Assembly (NCBI RefSeq): GCF_040448685.1
Contig: NZ_CP159290.1
Location: forward strand, 4,278,001-4,342,000
Source of the DNA: Cellulosimicrobium sp. ES-005
GTDB lineage: Bacteria > Actinomycetota > Actinomycetes > Actinomycetales > Cellulomonadaceae
Reading direction: 5' to 3'
DNA length: 64,000 bases
Shown here piece by piece: positions 1-11,236 of this stretch (position 1 is the stretch's first letter; each line of letters begins with the position of its first letter). Below the pieces are notes generated by a model. The model was not told the DNA's origin. It searched no databases and saw nothing but the letters and a program-made list of their open reading frames with translations. A program made the position numbers and the translations under genes.

Positions 1-29
1 GACGGCCTGATCCGCTGGCGGGACCGGCG

Positions 30-881
<852 letters not shown>

Positions 882-1115
882 TCAGCCGCCCTGGACGGCG
901 GTCACGATCTCGATGCGGTCACCCGGCGCGACGACGGTCGTCGCCCACGAGCCGCGCGGCACGACGGCGTCGTCCACCGCGACGGCGACGCCCTGCGGCG
1001 TCCCGTCGGCGACGTACGCGGGCACGAGCGCCGCGACGAGCTGCTCGAGGTGCACGGGGGCGTCGAGCGGGTACGGCTCGCCGTTGACGAGCGCGGTCGG
1101 AGCAGGTCGGGTCAC
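882..1115 (-). CDS. thiS: Sulfur carrier protein ThiS
   Basis: Small ubiquitin-fold protein whose C-terminal glycine is converted to a thiocarboxylate that gives sulfur to ThiG. The reading frame gives 77 residues ending in the required Gly-Gly, with an NGEPYPL segment near the start and the typical [10 protein letters not shown] strand in the middle. The GTG start lies 5 bases after the thiO stop, and the SD-like GAGGTGATC overlaps that stop. A longer in-frame reading upstream is only the open shadow of thiO. Position between thiO and thiG settles the identity. Confidence 0.94.
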   Translation of the reverse strand: MTRPAPTALVNGEPYPLDAPVHLEQLVAALVPAYVADGTPQGVAVAVDDAVVPRGSWATTVVAPGDRIEIVTAVQGG

Positions 1116-1120
1116 GGAGA

Positions 1121-2518
1121 TCACCTCGGTGTCGTCAGGGAGAACGCGGCGGACCGGACGGTGCCGAACCCGGGGTCGCTCCCCAGGTCGGGCCCGCCGT
1201 GGGGAGCGATCCCGGGTTCGGCGAAGCGGTCGGTGCGGGTGGGGGCGAGGGCGGCCGCGACGGTGGGCGAGAGCGCGGCACCCGTGAGCCCGGCCATCAC
1301 CGCGTCGGCGGTGAGCGGCGCGAGCAGGATGCCGTTGCGGCCGTGCCCCGTCGCGAGGTGCAGCCCCGGGACGCCGGTCGGACCGACGAGCGGGAGGTTG
1401 TCCGGGGTCGCGGGGCGCGCCCGGGGCGTCACGTCGACGAGCGCGGCCTCGTCGATCCCGGGCAGCAGGGCGCGCGCGTCGCGCAGCAGGGCGAAGACGC
1501 CGCCCGCGGTCGCGCGGCGGTCGTCGGGGTTCTCCTCGGTGGTCGCGCCGACGACGACCTCCCGGTGACCCGCGACGCCGCGACCCTGCCCGTCCGGGAC
1601 CGGGTCGCGCGGCACGACGTACACGGGTCGCCCCTGCACGACCCCGCGCACCACGTGCTCCAGCGCGAGGTCCGGCCCGGCGTCGAGCCTCAACGTCTGC
1701 CCCTTGACCGGCCGGGTCGGCACGACGACGCCCGGCACGTCCGCGAGGAGCGCTCCGGACTCCCATCCCGCCGCGACGACGACCGCGCCCGCCGCGTGGA
1801 GCCGGCCCGCGTCGTCGTGCACGCCCACGACCCGCCCGGCCCGGCCGAGCGCGAGCCGCGTCGCGGACGCCCGCACGACGACGGCGCCTGCCGCGGATCC
1901 GGTGCCCGACCCCGCGAGCGTCCCCGGCCCGGAGCCCGCTCCGGTGCCGCCACCGACCAGGCCGTGCAGCCCGCCGAGCAGGGCGGCGTGCACCGCGCGC
2001 GGGTCGACCGCGTGGTCGTCCGGCGCCCAGGCGGCGCCCGCGACCCGCGGGCCGAGATACGGCTCGCGCCGACGGGCGTCGGCGACGGTGAGCTCGCGCG
2101 AGGCGAGGCCGTGCTCCGCGTGGAGGGCGAGGACGCGGCGGAGCAGGGCGAGGTCGTCGGCGTCGTAGGCGAGCGTGAGGGTGCCCGCGGTGCGCAGACC
2201 GACGTCGGCCCCGGTCGCGGCGCGCAGGTCGGCGGCGAACCCCGGCCACGCCGCGGCGGCGGCGAGGTGCAGGCGCAGCGCCGCGTCCTCGCCGAAGTCG
2301 GCCTCCGTGACGGGGGCGAGCATCCCGGCCGCGGCGTGCGTCGCGCCGTCGCCCGGCGCCGGGTCCAGCACCGTGACCGACAGGCCGGCGCGCACGGCGC
2401 GCCACGCCACGGCGAGCCCCACGATCCCGCCGCCCACGACGACGAGGTCGCGCGCGCCGTCGGGCGCGGCAGGGCCGGCTCCCGGCGGGCGGGGCCCGGG
2501 ACGGACGGGGGTGTGCAT
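1121..2518 (-). CDS. thiO: Glycine oxidase ThiO
   Basis: FAD-dependent oxidase that supplies dehydroglycine for thiazole synthesis in aerobic thiamine makers lacking ThiH. 465 residues: N-terminal Rossmann motif [15 protein letters not shown] (about 26-40), a DAO-family core, and the C-terminal block [10 protein letters not shown] with [11 protein letters not shown]. Residues about 188-211 are a Gly/Ser/Thr-rich stretch that looks like a flexible insert between core strands and makes the protein longer than usual. The ATG start is preceded by AAGGGAG, which lies in the 3' end of a TPP riboswitch. First gene of the operon with thiS and thiG. Confidence 0.93.
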   Translation of the reverse strand: MHTPVRPGPRPPGAGPAAPDGARDLVVVGGGIVGLAVAWRAVRAGLSVTVLDPAPGDGATHAAAGMLAPVTEADFGEDAALRLHLAAAAAWPGFAADLRAATGADVGLRTAGTLTLAYDADDLALLRRVLALHAEHGLASRELTVADARRREPYLGPRVAGAAWAPDDHAVDPRAVHAALLGGLHGLVGGGTGAGSGPGTLAGSGTGSAAGAVVVRASATRLALGRAGRVVGVHDDAGRLHAAGAVVVAAGWESGALLADVPGVVVPTRPVKGQTLRLDAGPDLALEHVVRGVVQGRPVYVVPRDPVPDGQGRGVAGHREVVVGATTEENPDDRRATAGGVFALLRDARALLPGIDEAALVDVTPRARPATPDNLPLVGPTGVPGLHLATGHGRNGILLAPLTADAVMAGLTGAALSPTVAAALAPTRTDRFAEPGIAPHGGPDLGSDPGFGTVRSAAFSLTTPR

Positions 2519-2523
2519 GCGCG

Positions 2524-2606
2524 CTCCCTTCGCTGGCATGACCCAGATCAGGTTCGACGGTCGGCTCCGACGCCCTCTCAGCCCCGTGCGGGGCTCCCGT
2601 GCTGTC
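2524..2606 (-). promoter_or_regulatory. TPP (thiamine pyrophosphate) riboswitch
   Basis: On the minus strand this leader carries the conserved THI-box blocks in order: GGGCTGAGAGGGCG (about 2584-2571), then AACCTGATCTGGGTCATGCC (about 2553-2534) and CAGCGAAGGGAG (2535-2524). The purine-rich AAGGGAG that ends the element is also the Shine-Dalgarno sequence for thiO at 2518, so ligand binding should hide it and stop translation of thiO-thiS-thiG. Conservation is strong enough to name the class. The exact P1 ends are estimated. Confidence 0.95.
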
Positions 2607-2640
2607 GGCCACAGTACCCGCGCGGGGGAGCGGGCGCGGC

Positions 2641-2646
2641 TAGGCT
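2641..2646 (+). promoter_or_regulatory. thiE -10 box (leaderless)
   Basis: TAGGCT ends 7 bases before the GTG of thiE, the spacing expected when transcription starts on the start codon. No Shine-Dalgarno sequence is present. A leaderless mRNA is therefore likely, and thiE is not under the divergent TPP riboswitch. Confidence 0.6.
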
Positions 2647-2653
2647 CCGGCGG

Positions 2654-3379
2654 GTGAGCACCGAGACCTTCGCCACGCCCGCGAACCCCGCCGTGCCGGC
2701 TGCGGACGACGCGCGGGCCCGGCTCGCCGACGCACGCGTCTACCTGTGCACCGACGCGCGCGAGGAGCGCGGCGACCTCGAGGACTTCCTGCGGGCGGCG
2801 CTCGCGGGCGGGGTCGACGTGGTCCAGCTCCGCGACAAGACGCTCGTCGCGGCGCGCGAGCTCGAGCTCCAGGAGCTCGTCGCACGGGTCGCGACGGAGC
2901 ACGGCGCCCTGTGGGCCGTGAACGACCGGGCCGACGTGGCGGCGCTCACCGGTGCACCCGTCGTCCACATGGGTCAGGGCGACCTGCCGGTCTCCGCGGT
3001 GCGATCCCTGCTCGGGGCCGCGCCGGTGCTCGGCCGGTCCACCCACTCGGCCGACCAGGCGGCCGCGGCCGAGGCGGACCCGGACGTCGACTACTTCTGC
3101 GTGGGCCCCCTCTGGGCGACGCCGACGAAGCCGGGGCGCGCCGCGGTCGGGCTCGACCTGCTGCGCGACGTCGCCGCGACCCGGCCCACGACGCCCTGGT
3201 TCGCGATCGGCGGGATCGACGCGGAGCGGCTGGACGCGGTCCTCGACGCCGGGGCGACCCGCGTCGTCGTCGTGCGGGCGATCACGCAGGCGCCAGACCC
3301 GGAGGCGGCCGCCCGGGCGCTGCGCGGGCGGGTCGCCGAGCGAGCGGCCGAGCGCGCCGCCGAGCCCACCGGCGCCTGA
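2654..3379 (+). CDS. thiE: Thiamine-phosphate synthase ThiE
   Basis: Joins HMP pyrophosphate and thiazole phosphate to thiamine phosphate. 241 residues with the family landmarks: VQLRDK near residue 58, the NDR of VNDRADV, the [11 protein letters not shown] phosphate loop and a C-terminal IGGID strand. The GTG start is the only one compatible with both the fold and the -10 box at 2641-2646. An Ala/Glu-rich tail (about 15 residues) extends past the usual end. Transcribed divergently from thiO. Confidence 0.94.
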   Translation: MSTETFATPANPAVPAADDARARLADARVYLCTDAREERGDLEDFLRAALAGGVDVVQLRDKTLVAARELELQELVARVATEHGALWAVNDRADVAALTGAPVVHMGQGDLPVSAVRSLLGAAPVLGRSTHSADQAAAAEADPDVDYFCVGPLWATPTKPGRAAVGLDLLRDVAATRPTTPWFAIGGIDAERLDAVLDAGATRVVVVRAITQAPDPEAAARALRGRVAERAAERAAEPTGA

Positions 3380-3410
3380 GACGCGGGACGGGACCGCGCC
3401 GCGCGGCGAC

Positions 3411-3416
3411 TATCCT
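3411..3416 (+). promoter_or_regulatory. guaA -10 box (leaderless)
   Basis: TATCCT lies 6 bases before the GTG start of guaA, consistent with a leaderless transcript. The short GGAG between box and start is too close to serve as a normal ribosome binding site. Confidence 0.6.
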
Positions 3417-3422
3417 GGAGCC

Positions 3423-5036
<1,614 letters not shown>

Positions 5037-5040
5037 CCCC

Positions 5041-6210
5041 CTAGCGGGACGGACGGGCCCGACGATCCACGGCGATCGTCGCGGCCCGTTCGTATGCCCG
5101 CTCCACGTCGGCGAGCACGCGCGGCCAGCCCGCCGACGACGGCACGTCGCGGTTGTGCGCGACGATCCGGTCGAGCAGGTCGTCCTCGGTCGCGAGCCGC
5201 ACGAGCGCGTCGGCGAGCCCGGCGTCGTCGTCCGCGAGGAGCGCGTCGACGCCGTCGGTGAGGCGCTCCGCGACGCCCGACTGCGAGCGGGTGAGCACCG
5301 CCAGCCCGGCGGCCTGGCCCTCGAGCGCGGCGATGCCGAACGCCTCCTCGACGGCGGGCGCGGCGAACACGTCGGCCCGTGCGTAGAGGCGCTTGAGCCC
5401 GGTCGCGTCGAGGCGGCCGGGCAGCGACACGACCGACCCCAGCCCGTGCTCCGTGACGAAGCGCCGCGCGTCGGCCAGCTCCGGTCCGTCCCCGGCGAGC
5501 GTCACGTGGAGCGCCCCCTCGGGGAGGCGCCCGACGGCGTCCCGCACGACCTCCAGGAACGGCAGCACGCGCTTGCGCGGCGCGAACCGCGTCGCGGCCA
5601 CGACGTGGACGGCCGCGCCCTCCATGCGGTCGGCGCGCTCGGTGCGGGGGACGCGCCACGCGTCGAGGTCGAGGCCGTTGTGCAGGACCACGACCTCGCC
5701 GTGGTCGCCGACGATGCGGCGCAGGGGAGCGGCGGTCAGCTCGCTCACCGCCGACCAGAGCACGGGCCAGCTCGACCAGCGTGTGACGCGGTCGAGCGCG
5801 GCGAACGCCTTCTCGGCCCCGCCCCACACGCTGTGCACGGTGAGCACGGCGGGCAGCCCGGCGCGCACGACCGTGCGCAGCGACGCCTGCGTCGAGGGGG
5901 TGAGGACGCCCATGTGCAGGTGCACGACGTCGGGCCGGTCCGCGCCGAGGATCCGCGCCACGTGGTGCGGCGCGCGCGGGTGGACGGGGTAGCCGCCCGG
6001 CACGCGTGCCGCCAGCCGGTGCACCGTGACGTCGCCGTCCCGCTCGGTCGACACGCCGTGCGCGCCGGGGCGCGCCGGCGTGGTGCACACGACCGCGACG
6101 TCGTGGCCGGCCGCCGCCTGCTGCTGCGCGAGCCGCGCGACCTGGGTCTCGATCCCGCCGAGCAGGGGGAGGTAGCAGTCGGTCAGGTGGGTGATGCGCA
6201 CGGTCGGCAT
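5041..6210 (-). CDS. Family 4 glycosyltransferase
   Basis: GT-B fold retaining glycosyltransferase of 389 residues. The N-terminal half has the acceptor-side GGIETQVARLA motif (from residue 18). The C-terminal half has the donor-side TRFAPRKRVLPF segment, the AGDGPEL strand and the EAFGIAALEG motif (EX7E type) that binds the nucleotide sugar. Actinomycete relatives include phosphatidylinositol mannosyltransferases and mycothiol MshA-like enzymes. Sequence alone does not decide the acceptor, so no symbol is given. The gene is monocistronic and its stop abuts the guaA stop. Confidence 0.88.
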   Translation of the reverse strand: MPTVRITHLTDCYLPLLGGIETQVARLAQQQAAAGHDVAVVCTTPARPGAHGVSTERDGDVTVHRLAARVPGGYPVHPRAPHHVARILGADRPDVVHLHMGVLTPSTQASLRTVVRAGLPAVLTVHSVWGGAEKAFAALDRVTRWSSWPVLWSAVSELTAAPLRRIVGDHGEVVVLHNGLDLDAWRVPRTERADRMEGAAVHVVAATRFAPRKRVLPFLEVVRDAVGRLPEGALHVTLAGDGPELADARRFVTEHGLGSVVSLPGRLDATGLKRLYARADVFAAPAVEEAFGIAALEGQAAGLAVLTRSQSGVAERLTDGVDALLADDDAGLADALVRLATEDDLLDRIVAHNRDVPSSAGWPRVLADVERAYERAATIAVDRRARPSR

Positions 6211-6381
6211 CCTCCCATCCCGGCGCGGCGCTGAGGTGCGCGTTCGCCGCGCGGGGGACCGCCGTCGTCGCTACCGTGGGTCCCGTATGGGTGGTTCGAC
6301 CGCCCTGCGGCGGACCCGCGCCCGCGGGTCGCGGACCGCGGTGCGGCAGCAGGTGGGTCCTGACGAAGGGGAGAACGCGCC

Positions 6382-7155
6382 ATGTCGAGCACCGTCACCG
6401 TCACGCCGGCCAAGGGGGCCCGAGGCATCGGCCTCGTGTCGATCATCGCCGGCATCGTCCTCCTCCTCGCGGGCATCGGCACCTGGATCGTGGTGGCGAA
6501 CCAGCTGTCCGCCGAGGAGATCACCGTCTCGGACGACGCGTCGTTCCTGGCGGGCCGCCACGTCAACGGGCCGCTCACCGCGTACGCGCAGGCCGAGGTC
6601 ATCAACAAGCACGCGCTCGAGGCGAGCGGCGGCCAGACGTACGCCGAGCTCGACCAGGACGACCCCACGCGGCAGACGGTCATGACGGCGTCGTTCCTCC
6701 GGGCGTCGCTCTTCACGTCCGTCGTCGCGTTCGGGGTGTGCCTGCTCGTCATGGGGCTCGGCATCCTGTTCATCCTCGTCGGGATCGCGCTCCGGCGACT
6801 CGCGGGCGGCCCCAGCGTCGCGGTCGAGACGCCGGGGGCGTACACGTCGTCGGGCGACCTGTCGGACGCGGGACGCCACGCCGCCCCCGTGCACGCGGAG
6901 CCCGCGCGGACCGCCCCGCCCGTCCGTCCGGAGCCGACTCGTCCCGTCGAGGCGCCGGGCCGCACGTCCGCGCTCTCGACGCCCGGCGCCGAGGCCCGCG
7001 CGGCCGCGACCCCGGTCGAGCCGACCGGCGCACCGGGCACCGGGACGCCGTCCGCCCCCGGCGCGTCGCCCGCCGCCTCACCGGACACGACGCCGCCCGT
7101 GACCGGACCCACGGGCACCTCGCCCGAGCGCCGGGGTGACGAGCCCACCCCCTGA
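6382..7155 (+). CDS. Two-helix membrane protein with proline-rich tail
   Basis: Conserved actinobacterial protein of unknown function, 257 residues. A first membrane helix covers about residues 16-38 (GLVSIIAGIVLLLAGIGTW). An extracytoplasmic loop of about 75 residues follows, then a second helix at about 115-138 (VVAFGVCLLVMGLGILFILV). The last 115 residues are low-complexity Ala/Pro/Thr/Glu, presumably cytoplasmic and disordered. GGGGAG upstream of the ATG supports the start. Similar proteins are sometimes labelled LigA-like in databases, but nothing here suggests a dioxygenase. Divergent from the glycosyltransferase gene. Confidence 0.75.
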   Translation: MSSTVTVTPAKGARGIGLVSIIAGIVLLLAGIGTWIVVANQLSAEEITVSDDASFLAGRHVNGPLTAYAQAEVINKHALEASGGQTYAELDQDDPTRQTVMTASFLRASLFTSVVAFGVCLLVMGLGILFILVGIALRRLAGGPSVAVETPGAYTSSGDLSDAGRHAAPVHAEPARTAPPVRPEPTRPVEAPGRTSALSTPGAEARAAATPVEPTGAPGTGTPSAPGASPAASPDTTPPVTGPTGTSPERRGDEPTP

Positions 7156-7244
7156 TCGTCCCGGCCGTCCGTCCGGACGCCGAGGACCCGTTCCCACCGG
7201 GTCGCACCGGGGAGAGCGTGCGGGGCGGCGTCGCTCGGACACGG

Positions 7245-7278
7245 CGAGGGGCCGTGGCACACGTGCCACGGCCCCTCG
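7245..7278. terminator. Bidirectional hairpin terminator
   Basis: A perfect 16-bp inverted repeat (CGAGGGGCCGTGGCAC at 7245-7260 and its complement at 7263-7278) sits between the convergent genes ending at 7155 and 7337. No T-run follows, as usual in actinomycetes. Confidence 0.75.
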
Positions 7279-7336
7279 GTGTCTCCCGCCCGGGTGTGCG
7301 TCCCCGGTCACCGGTCCGCGCGCGACGGGTCCGGGC

Positions 7337-7918
7337 TCAGCCGCGCCGGCGCCGAGCCCCCGAGACGATCGACCCGACCACGAGCGTGAGGCCCGCCGCG
7401 GCGAGCACGACGATCGTGGCCAGCCCGAGGTCGACCCGCGCACCGAGTGCGGCGGCGAGGACGACGACGCCGAACGCGACGAGGACGAATCCCCACACGA
7501 TCGTGGAGACGCGCGGTCCGCGCCGGCCGGGCGACGGGGGTCCGGCGGGCGCGACGGGCGACGCGGGAGCCGAGGGCGTCGAGGGCGTCGCCGAGGCGGA
7601 CGGCCCGACCGGTGGCACGGCACCGGCGGCCTGGCCGGACGTCGTCGTGCCGTCCGGAGCAGCACCCGTGTGCGCAGGCGTCGCGGGCACGCCCACGTCC
7701 AGGACGGAGGTCTCCCCGTCCAGTGCCTGCGTGGTGGGCAGCGGCTCCGTGGGGTGGACCGCGGGTCGGGGCGACCCGAGCGGCTCCGTGGCCGGAGGCT
7801 CGGTGGTCAGCGGGACCGTCGGGTGGGCGTCCGCCTTCGGGGACCCGGCCTGCGGGGTGTCGAACAGCTCGTCGCCGAGCGGCCGCGTCTCGTCGTCGCG
7901 GCGTCCGGAGTCGTTCAT
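7337..7918 (-). CDS. Small C-terminally anchored membrane protein
   Basis: 193 residues, function unknown. The first 120 residues are Pro/Thr/Ala-rich and probably disordered. The last 60 hold two membrane helices (VSTIVWGFVLVAFGVVVLAA and LGLATIVVLAAAGLTLVVGS) and a short Arg-rich tail. The ATG overlaps the stop of the upstream PspC/LiaF-like gene (TGATG), so it is translationally coupled and probably works with it at the membrane. Confidence 0.75.
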   Translation of the reverse strand: MNDSGRRDDETRPLGDELFDTPQAGSPKADAHPTVPLTTEPPATEPLGSPRPAVHPTEPLPTTQALDGETSVLDVGVPATPAHTGAAPDGTTTSGQAAGAVPPVGPSASATPSTPSAPASPVAPAGPPSPGRRGPRVSTIVWGFVLVAFGVVVLAAALGARVDLGLATIVVLAAAGLTLVVGSIVSGARRRRG

Positions 7919-9669
7919 CAGTCCTCCTCGATCGTGATCTGGCCGGCACCGACCTCGACCCGCAGCACGAGCAGCGGGTCGTCGCCGGACTGGACCTCGT
8001 CGTTGTCGAACGTGACCGGCTGCGTGCTGACGCCGCCGATCTCCTGCCGGTCGCCGTCGACGTGCCAGCGGGCGTTCCCGGCGAGCACCTGGACCTGGGC
8101 GCGGACGGGGACGCCGTCGGGCACGACGACGGTCGCGTCCCCGGCGCCGAGCTGGATCGGGACCTCCACGGGGGACGCGCCGGACGCGTCGGACAGGTCC
8201 AGCCCGGAGAGGTCGATCGTCGGGTCGCCGAAGGTCACGCCGAAGCCCTCCTCGGCGACGTCCGGGTCGGTCACGCGGTGCGTGCTGTCCGTGACGGTCC
8301 GCACGGAGTCGTCGAGGAAGAACGTGAACGGGGCGGACCGCCACGCGGACGCGGGGAGCGCGACGACCAGCAGGAGCACCGCGAGCCAGCCGAGGCCGCC
8401 GCTGGTGCGCCCGCGCAGGCCGCTCACGACGATCGCCAGGCCCGCGAGGATCCCGGACAAGCCCGCCCAGGTGAGGAACACGGGCCAGGGCAGCTCGCCC
8501 TGCCGGTCGACGACGAGCAGGAACGCACCGAGCAGGAGGCTCAGCCCGACCACGACCCCCGTCGTGGTCGCGCCGGGTCCGCGAGGCCGCGGGGGCTTCG
8601 GCGGCTGGGGGGCGCGCGGAGGCCTCGGGGGCTGCTGCGCGGACGGGTTCCGCGGTCCCTGGTGGGCCCGCTGCGGTGCCGCGGTCGCGCCGAGCGGTGC
8701 GCCCGGGGCGTACGGGGGGAGGGGCGCGGTGGCGCCGGGCGCGGTCGAGGCGTACGGGCTCGTCTCGGCGGACCAGGTCGTGCGGTCCTGCGGACCCGAC
8801 GGCGCGGTGCCCGACGGCGCTCCCGGGGAGCCCCACGGGGCGTCGGCCGGCGCGGGGTCGCCACCGGCAGCGCCCGGACCGTAGCCCGGCCCGCCCGGAC
8901 CGTAGCCCGGCCCGCCCGGACCGTAGGCCGGCCCGCCCGGACCGTAGCCCGGTCCACCTGGGCCGTGGCCGGGTGCGCCGGGGCCACCGGGCCACGGCGG
9001 CGCCTGCGGCGGTGCGCCCTGGGGCCCCCGGGGGCCGCGCTGGGTGAGCGCGGAGACCACGACGACCGCCACGGTGACGAACGCCGCGACCCAGAACAGG
9101 CCGGTCAGCCACCCGAGGTGGAGCGCGTCCCACCACGACCACCAGCCGCCGCCCCAGGAGAACCCGACGACGACGAACGCGGCCGCGCCGAGCAGCGCGA
9201 CGTCCACGTTGCCGCGGAACGCCTCCTGGAGGTGGATGCGCCCGTCCCGACGCTCCGGCAGCAGGGCCCAGGCCGCGCCGTAGAGGACGAGCCCGGCGCC
9301 CGACAGGAAGAACGTCACGAAGAGGAGCCCGCGCACGATGAGCGGGTCGATCCCGAACCGCTCGGCGACGCCGGACGCGACGCCGCCGATCCACCGGTCG
9401 TCCGAGCGGAAGATGCCCACGCGGCGGACGGCGTCGAAGAAGCCGTCGGTGCCGTTCGGGCGGGTCCCGCCAGGGCCCTGCGGAGGGCCCTGGGGGCTGC
9501 CCTGCGGAGGGCCCTGGCCGGGGTCGGACGGGCCGGCGGGCCCGGCCCACGCGGGGTCGGGTCCGCTCGGCCCGGGAGGGACGGTGCCGGGCTGCGCGCC
9601 GGACGCGTCGGCGGCGCCGCCGGAGGGCCCGGGCTGGGCGCCGGGTCCGGGAAGGTCGGGAGTGCTCAT
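7918..9669 (-). CDS. PspC-domain protein with LiaF-like C-terminus
   Basis: 583-residue membrane protein of the phage-shock/envelope-stress type. After about 75 residues of Pro/Gly/Gln repeats comes a PspC domain (from FFDAVRRVGIF through VASGVAERFGIDPLIVRGLL), then membrane helices, a repetitive Gly-Pro-Tyr linker (about 240-265), four more helices (about 395-490) and a soluble C-terminal domain. The last domain has alternating strands ending in VEVGAGQITIEED, as in LiaF/DUF4097-type sensors. The start MSTPDLPG is preferred to an upstream ATG that would add little. It is divergent from a PspC-fused histidine kinase, so the pair probably forms one stress-sensing module. Confidence 0.8.
   Translation of the reverse strand: MSTPDLPGPGAQPGPSGGAADASGAQPGTVPPGPSGPDPAWAGPAGPSDPGQGPPQGSPQGPPQGPGGTRPNGTDGFFDAVRRVGIFRSDDRWIGGVASGVAERFGIDPLIVRGLLFVTFFLSGAGLVLYGAAWALLPERRDGRIHLQEAFRGNVDVALLGAAAFVVVGFSWGGGWWSWWDALHLGWLTGLFWVAAFVTVAVVVVSALTQRGPRGPQGAPPQAPPWPGGPGAPGHGPGGPGYGPGGPAYGPGGPGYGPGGPGYGPGAAGGDPAPADAPWGSPGAPSGTAPSGPQDRTTWSAETSPYASTAPGATAPLPPYAPGAPLGATAAPQRAHQGPRNPSAQQPPRPPRAPQPPKPPRPRGPGATTTGVVVGLSLLLGAFLLVVDRQGELPWPVFLTWAGLSGILAGLAIVVSGLRGRTSGGLGWLAVLLLVVALPASAWRSAPFTFFLDDSVRTVTDSTHRVTDPDVAEEGFGVTFGDPTIDLSGLDLSDASGASPVEVPIQLGAGDATVVVPDGVPVRAQVQVLAGNARWHVDGDRQEIGGVSTQPVTFDNDEVQSGDDPLLVLRVEVGAGQITIEED
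8872..8977. repeat. 21-bp tandem repeat coding a Gly-Pro-Tyr heptapeptide
   Basis: About four near-perfect 21-bp units (core ACCGTAGCCCGGCCCGCCC) plus a decayed one lie inside the PspC gene. Read on the minus strand they encode repeats of the type GYGPGGP. Being in frame and coding, they are a protein linker, not a CRISPR array. Confidence 0.85.
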
Positions 9670-9805
9670 GGCCACCATGCTGGCCCGGGAGCCGGCCCGC
9701 CGGTATCGGGTGCCACCCTGACCCGACCCTGAACCGGCCGCGGACCGACCCTGGTTTCCCCGTCCGGGGACGCTCCGGGCGCCCGCGACGTGTGACGATC
9801 GGGGG

Positions 9806-11236
9806 GTGACGACTCCTGCCCGCCCCGGCCCGCGGCCCGGTGCACCCACCGGTCCCGGGCCCGGTTCCCGACCGCGCGGCCTGCCGCTGCGCCGCCCCGA
9901 GCGCGGCCGGTGGGTCGCGGGCGTGTGCGCCGGGCTCGCGGCCCACCTGGGCGTGAGCGTCGGGGTGGTGCGCCTCGTGATGGCGCTCCTCGGGCTCGCG
10001 GGCGGCGCGGGCGTCGCGCTCTACGTGTTCTGGTGGCTCACGGTCCCGTCCGGCGACCCGGCCGCGGCACGGGACGAGCAGCGCCCGGCGTCGCTGTCGC
10101 GGCTCGCCCCCCGGCTCCAGGGCAGCGTGCGCCGCCTGCCCGTGCGCGACGTCGCGATCGGCGTCGTCCTGCTGGGCGGTGCCGCGCTGCTCGTGGCGCT
10201 GCGCACGGGCGTCGACGTCGAGGTGTCGTGGGTGATCCCGGTCCTCATCGCGCTCGCGGGCGCGGCGCTCGCGTGGAGCCAGCTCGACGCCGTCGAGCGC
10301 GGCCGGCTGCTCACCCGTGCCGGCGGGCGCACGCCCGCCGGGGTCCTCCGCATCGCGGGCGGCGTCGTGCTCGTCCTCGTGGGCATCGTCCTCCTCGTGG
10401 GGCAGGACGCGCGGCCCACCCAGATCGTCCGCGCGGCGGTCGCGGCGGTCGCGGTGCTCGCCGGCGTCGCGATCGTGCTCGCGCCGTGGTGGCTCAAGCT
10501 CGTGCGCGAGCTCGGCGACGAGCGCGCCGCGCGCGCCCGCGAGGCCGAGCGCGCCGACATCGCGGCGCACCTGCACGACTCGGTGCTGCAGACGCTCGCC
10601 CTCATCCGCGCCCGGTCGTCCGACGCCGACACCGTCGCGCGCCTCGCGCGCGCCCAGGAGCGCGAGCTGCGCGAGTGGCTGTACGACGACCGCCCCTCGC
10701 CCGGGACGTCGCTCGCCGCCGAGCTGCGCGGGCTCGTCGCGGAGGTCGAGGACGGGCGCGTGGGCCGTCGTGCGGAGCCCATCGGCGCGCCCGTCGGGGC
10801 GCCCGGCGGGTCGACCGGCGAGACCGACCCCGGGCCGGTCGTGGTCGACGTCGTCGTGGTGGGCGACTGCACGCCCACCCAGGAGACCGCGGCGCTGCTG
10901 CAGGCGACGCGCGAGGCGCTCGTCAACGCCGTCGCGCACGGCGGTCCGCCCTACTCGGTCTACCTGGAGGTCAGCGACGCGGCCGTCGAGGTCTTCGTGC
11001 GCGACCGCGGCGACGGCTTCGACATGGAGGACGTCGCACCCGACCGGTTCGGCGTCCGCGAGTCGATCCTCGGCCGGGTCCAGCGCCGCGGCGGGAAGGC
11101 CGAGATCATCAGCAGGCCCGGATGGGGCACGGAGGTACGGTTGCGCGTGCCGCGCGCCCTGACGGCCGAGCCCGAGCCCGCCCGCCCGCCGTCGAGCGCA
11201 CCGTCGAGCGCACCGTCGAACCAGGAGACCCCGTGA
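9806..11236 (+). CDS. PspC-fused sensor histidine kinase (NarL/DesK type)
   Basis: 476 residues. A PspC domain covers about 25-85 (RWVAGVCAGLAAHLGVSVGV). Further membrane helices lie at about 115-240. The phosphoacceptor helix contains AAHLHDSVLQTL with the probable phosphohistidine at residue 257. The HATPase domain has EALVNAVAHGG (N-box) and VFVRDRGDGFDM (G-box). The kinase autophosphorylates and passes phosphate to the regulator whose start overlaps its stop by four bases (GTGA). Start is GTG at 9806. The domain set and the facing PspC/LiaF gene suggest it monitors envelope stress; the signal is unknown. Confidence 0.88.
   Translation: MTTPARPGPRPGAPTGPGPGSRPRGLPLRRPERGRWVAGVCAGLAAHLGVSVGVVRLVMALLGLAGGAGVALYVFWWLTVPSGDPAAARDEQRPASLSRLAPRLQGSVRRLPVRDVAIGVVLLGGAALLVALRTGVDVEVSWVIPVLIALAGAALAWSQLDAVERGRLLTRAGGRTPAGVLRIAGGVVLVLVGIVLLVGQDARPTQIVRAAVAAVAVLAGVAIVLAPWWLKLVRELGDERAARAREAERADIAAHLHDSVLQTLALIRARSSDADTVARLARAQERELREWLYDDRPSPGTSLAAELRGLVAEVEDGRVGRRAEPIGAPVGAPGGSTGETDPGPVVVDVVVVGDCTPTQETAALLQATREALVNAVAHGGPPYSVYLEVSDAAVEVFVRDRGDGFDMEDVAPDRFGVRESILGRVQRRGGKAEIISRPGWGTEVRLRVPRALTAEPEPARPPSSAPSSAPSNQETP

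Noticed and set aside
6382-7155. LigA-type ring-opening dioxygenase
   Set aside because: The protein is two membrane helices with a low-complexity tail; no metal-binding or dioxygenase motif is visible.
8872-8977. Tandem repeat as CRISPR or regulatory array
   Set aside because: It is in frame inside the PspC gene and encodes a regular Gly-Pro-Tyr linker.
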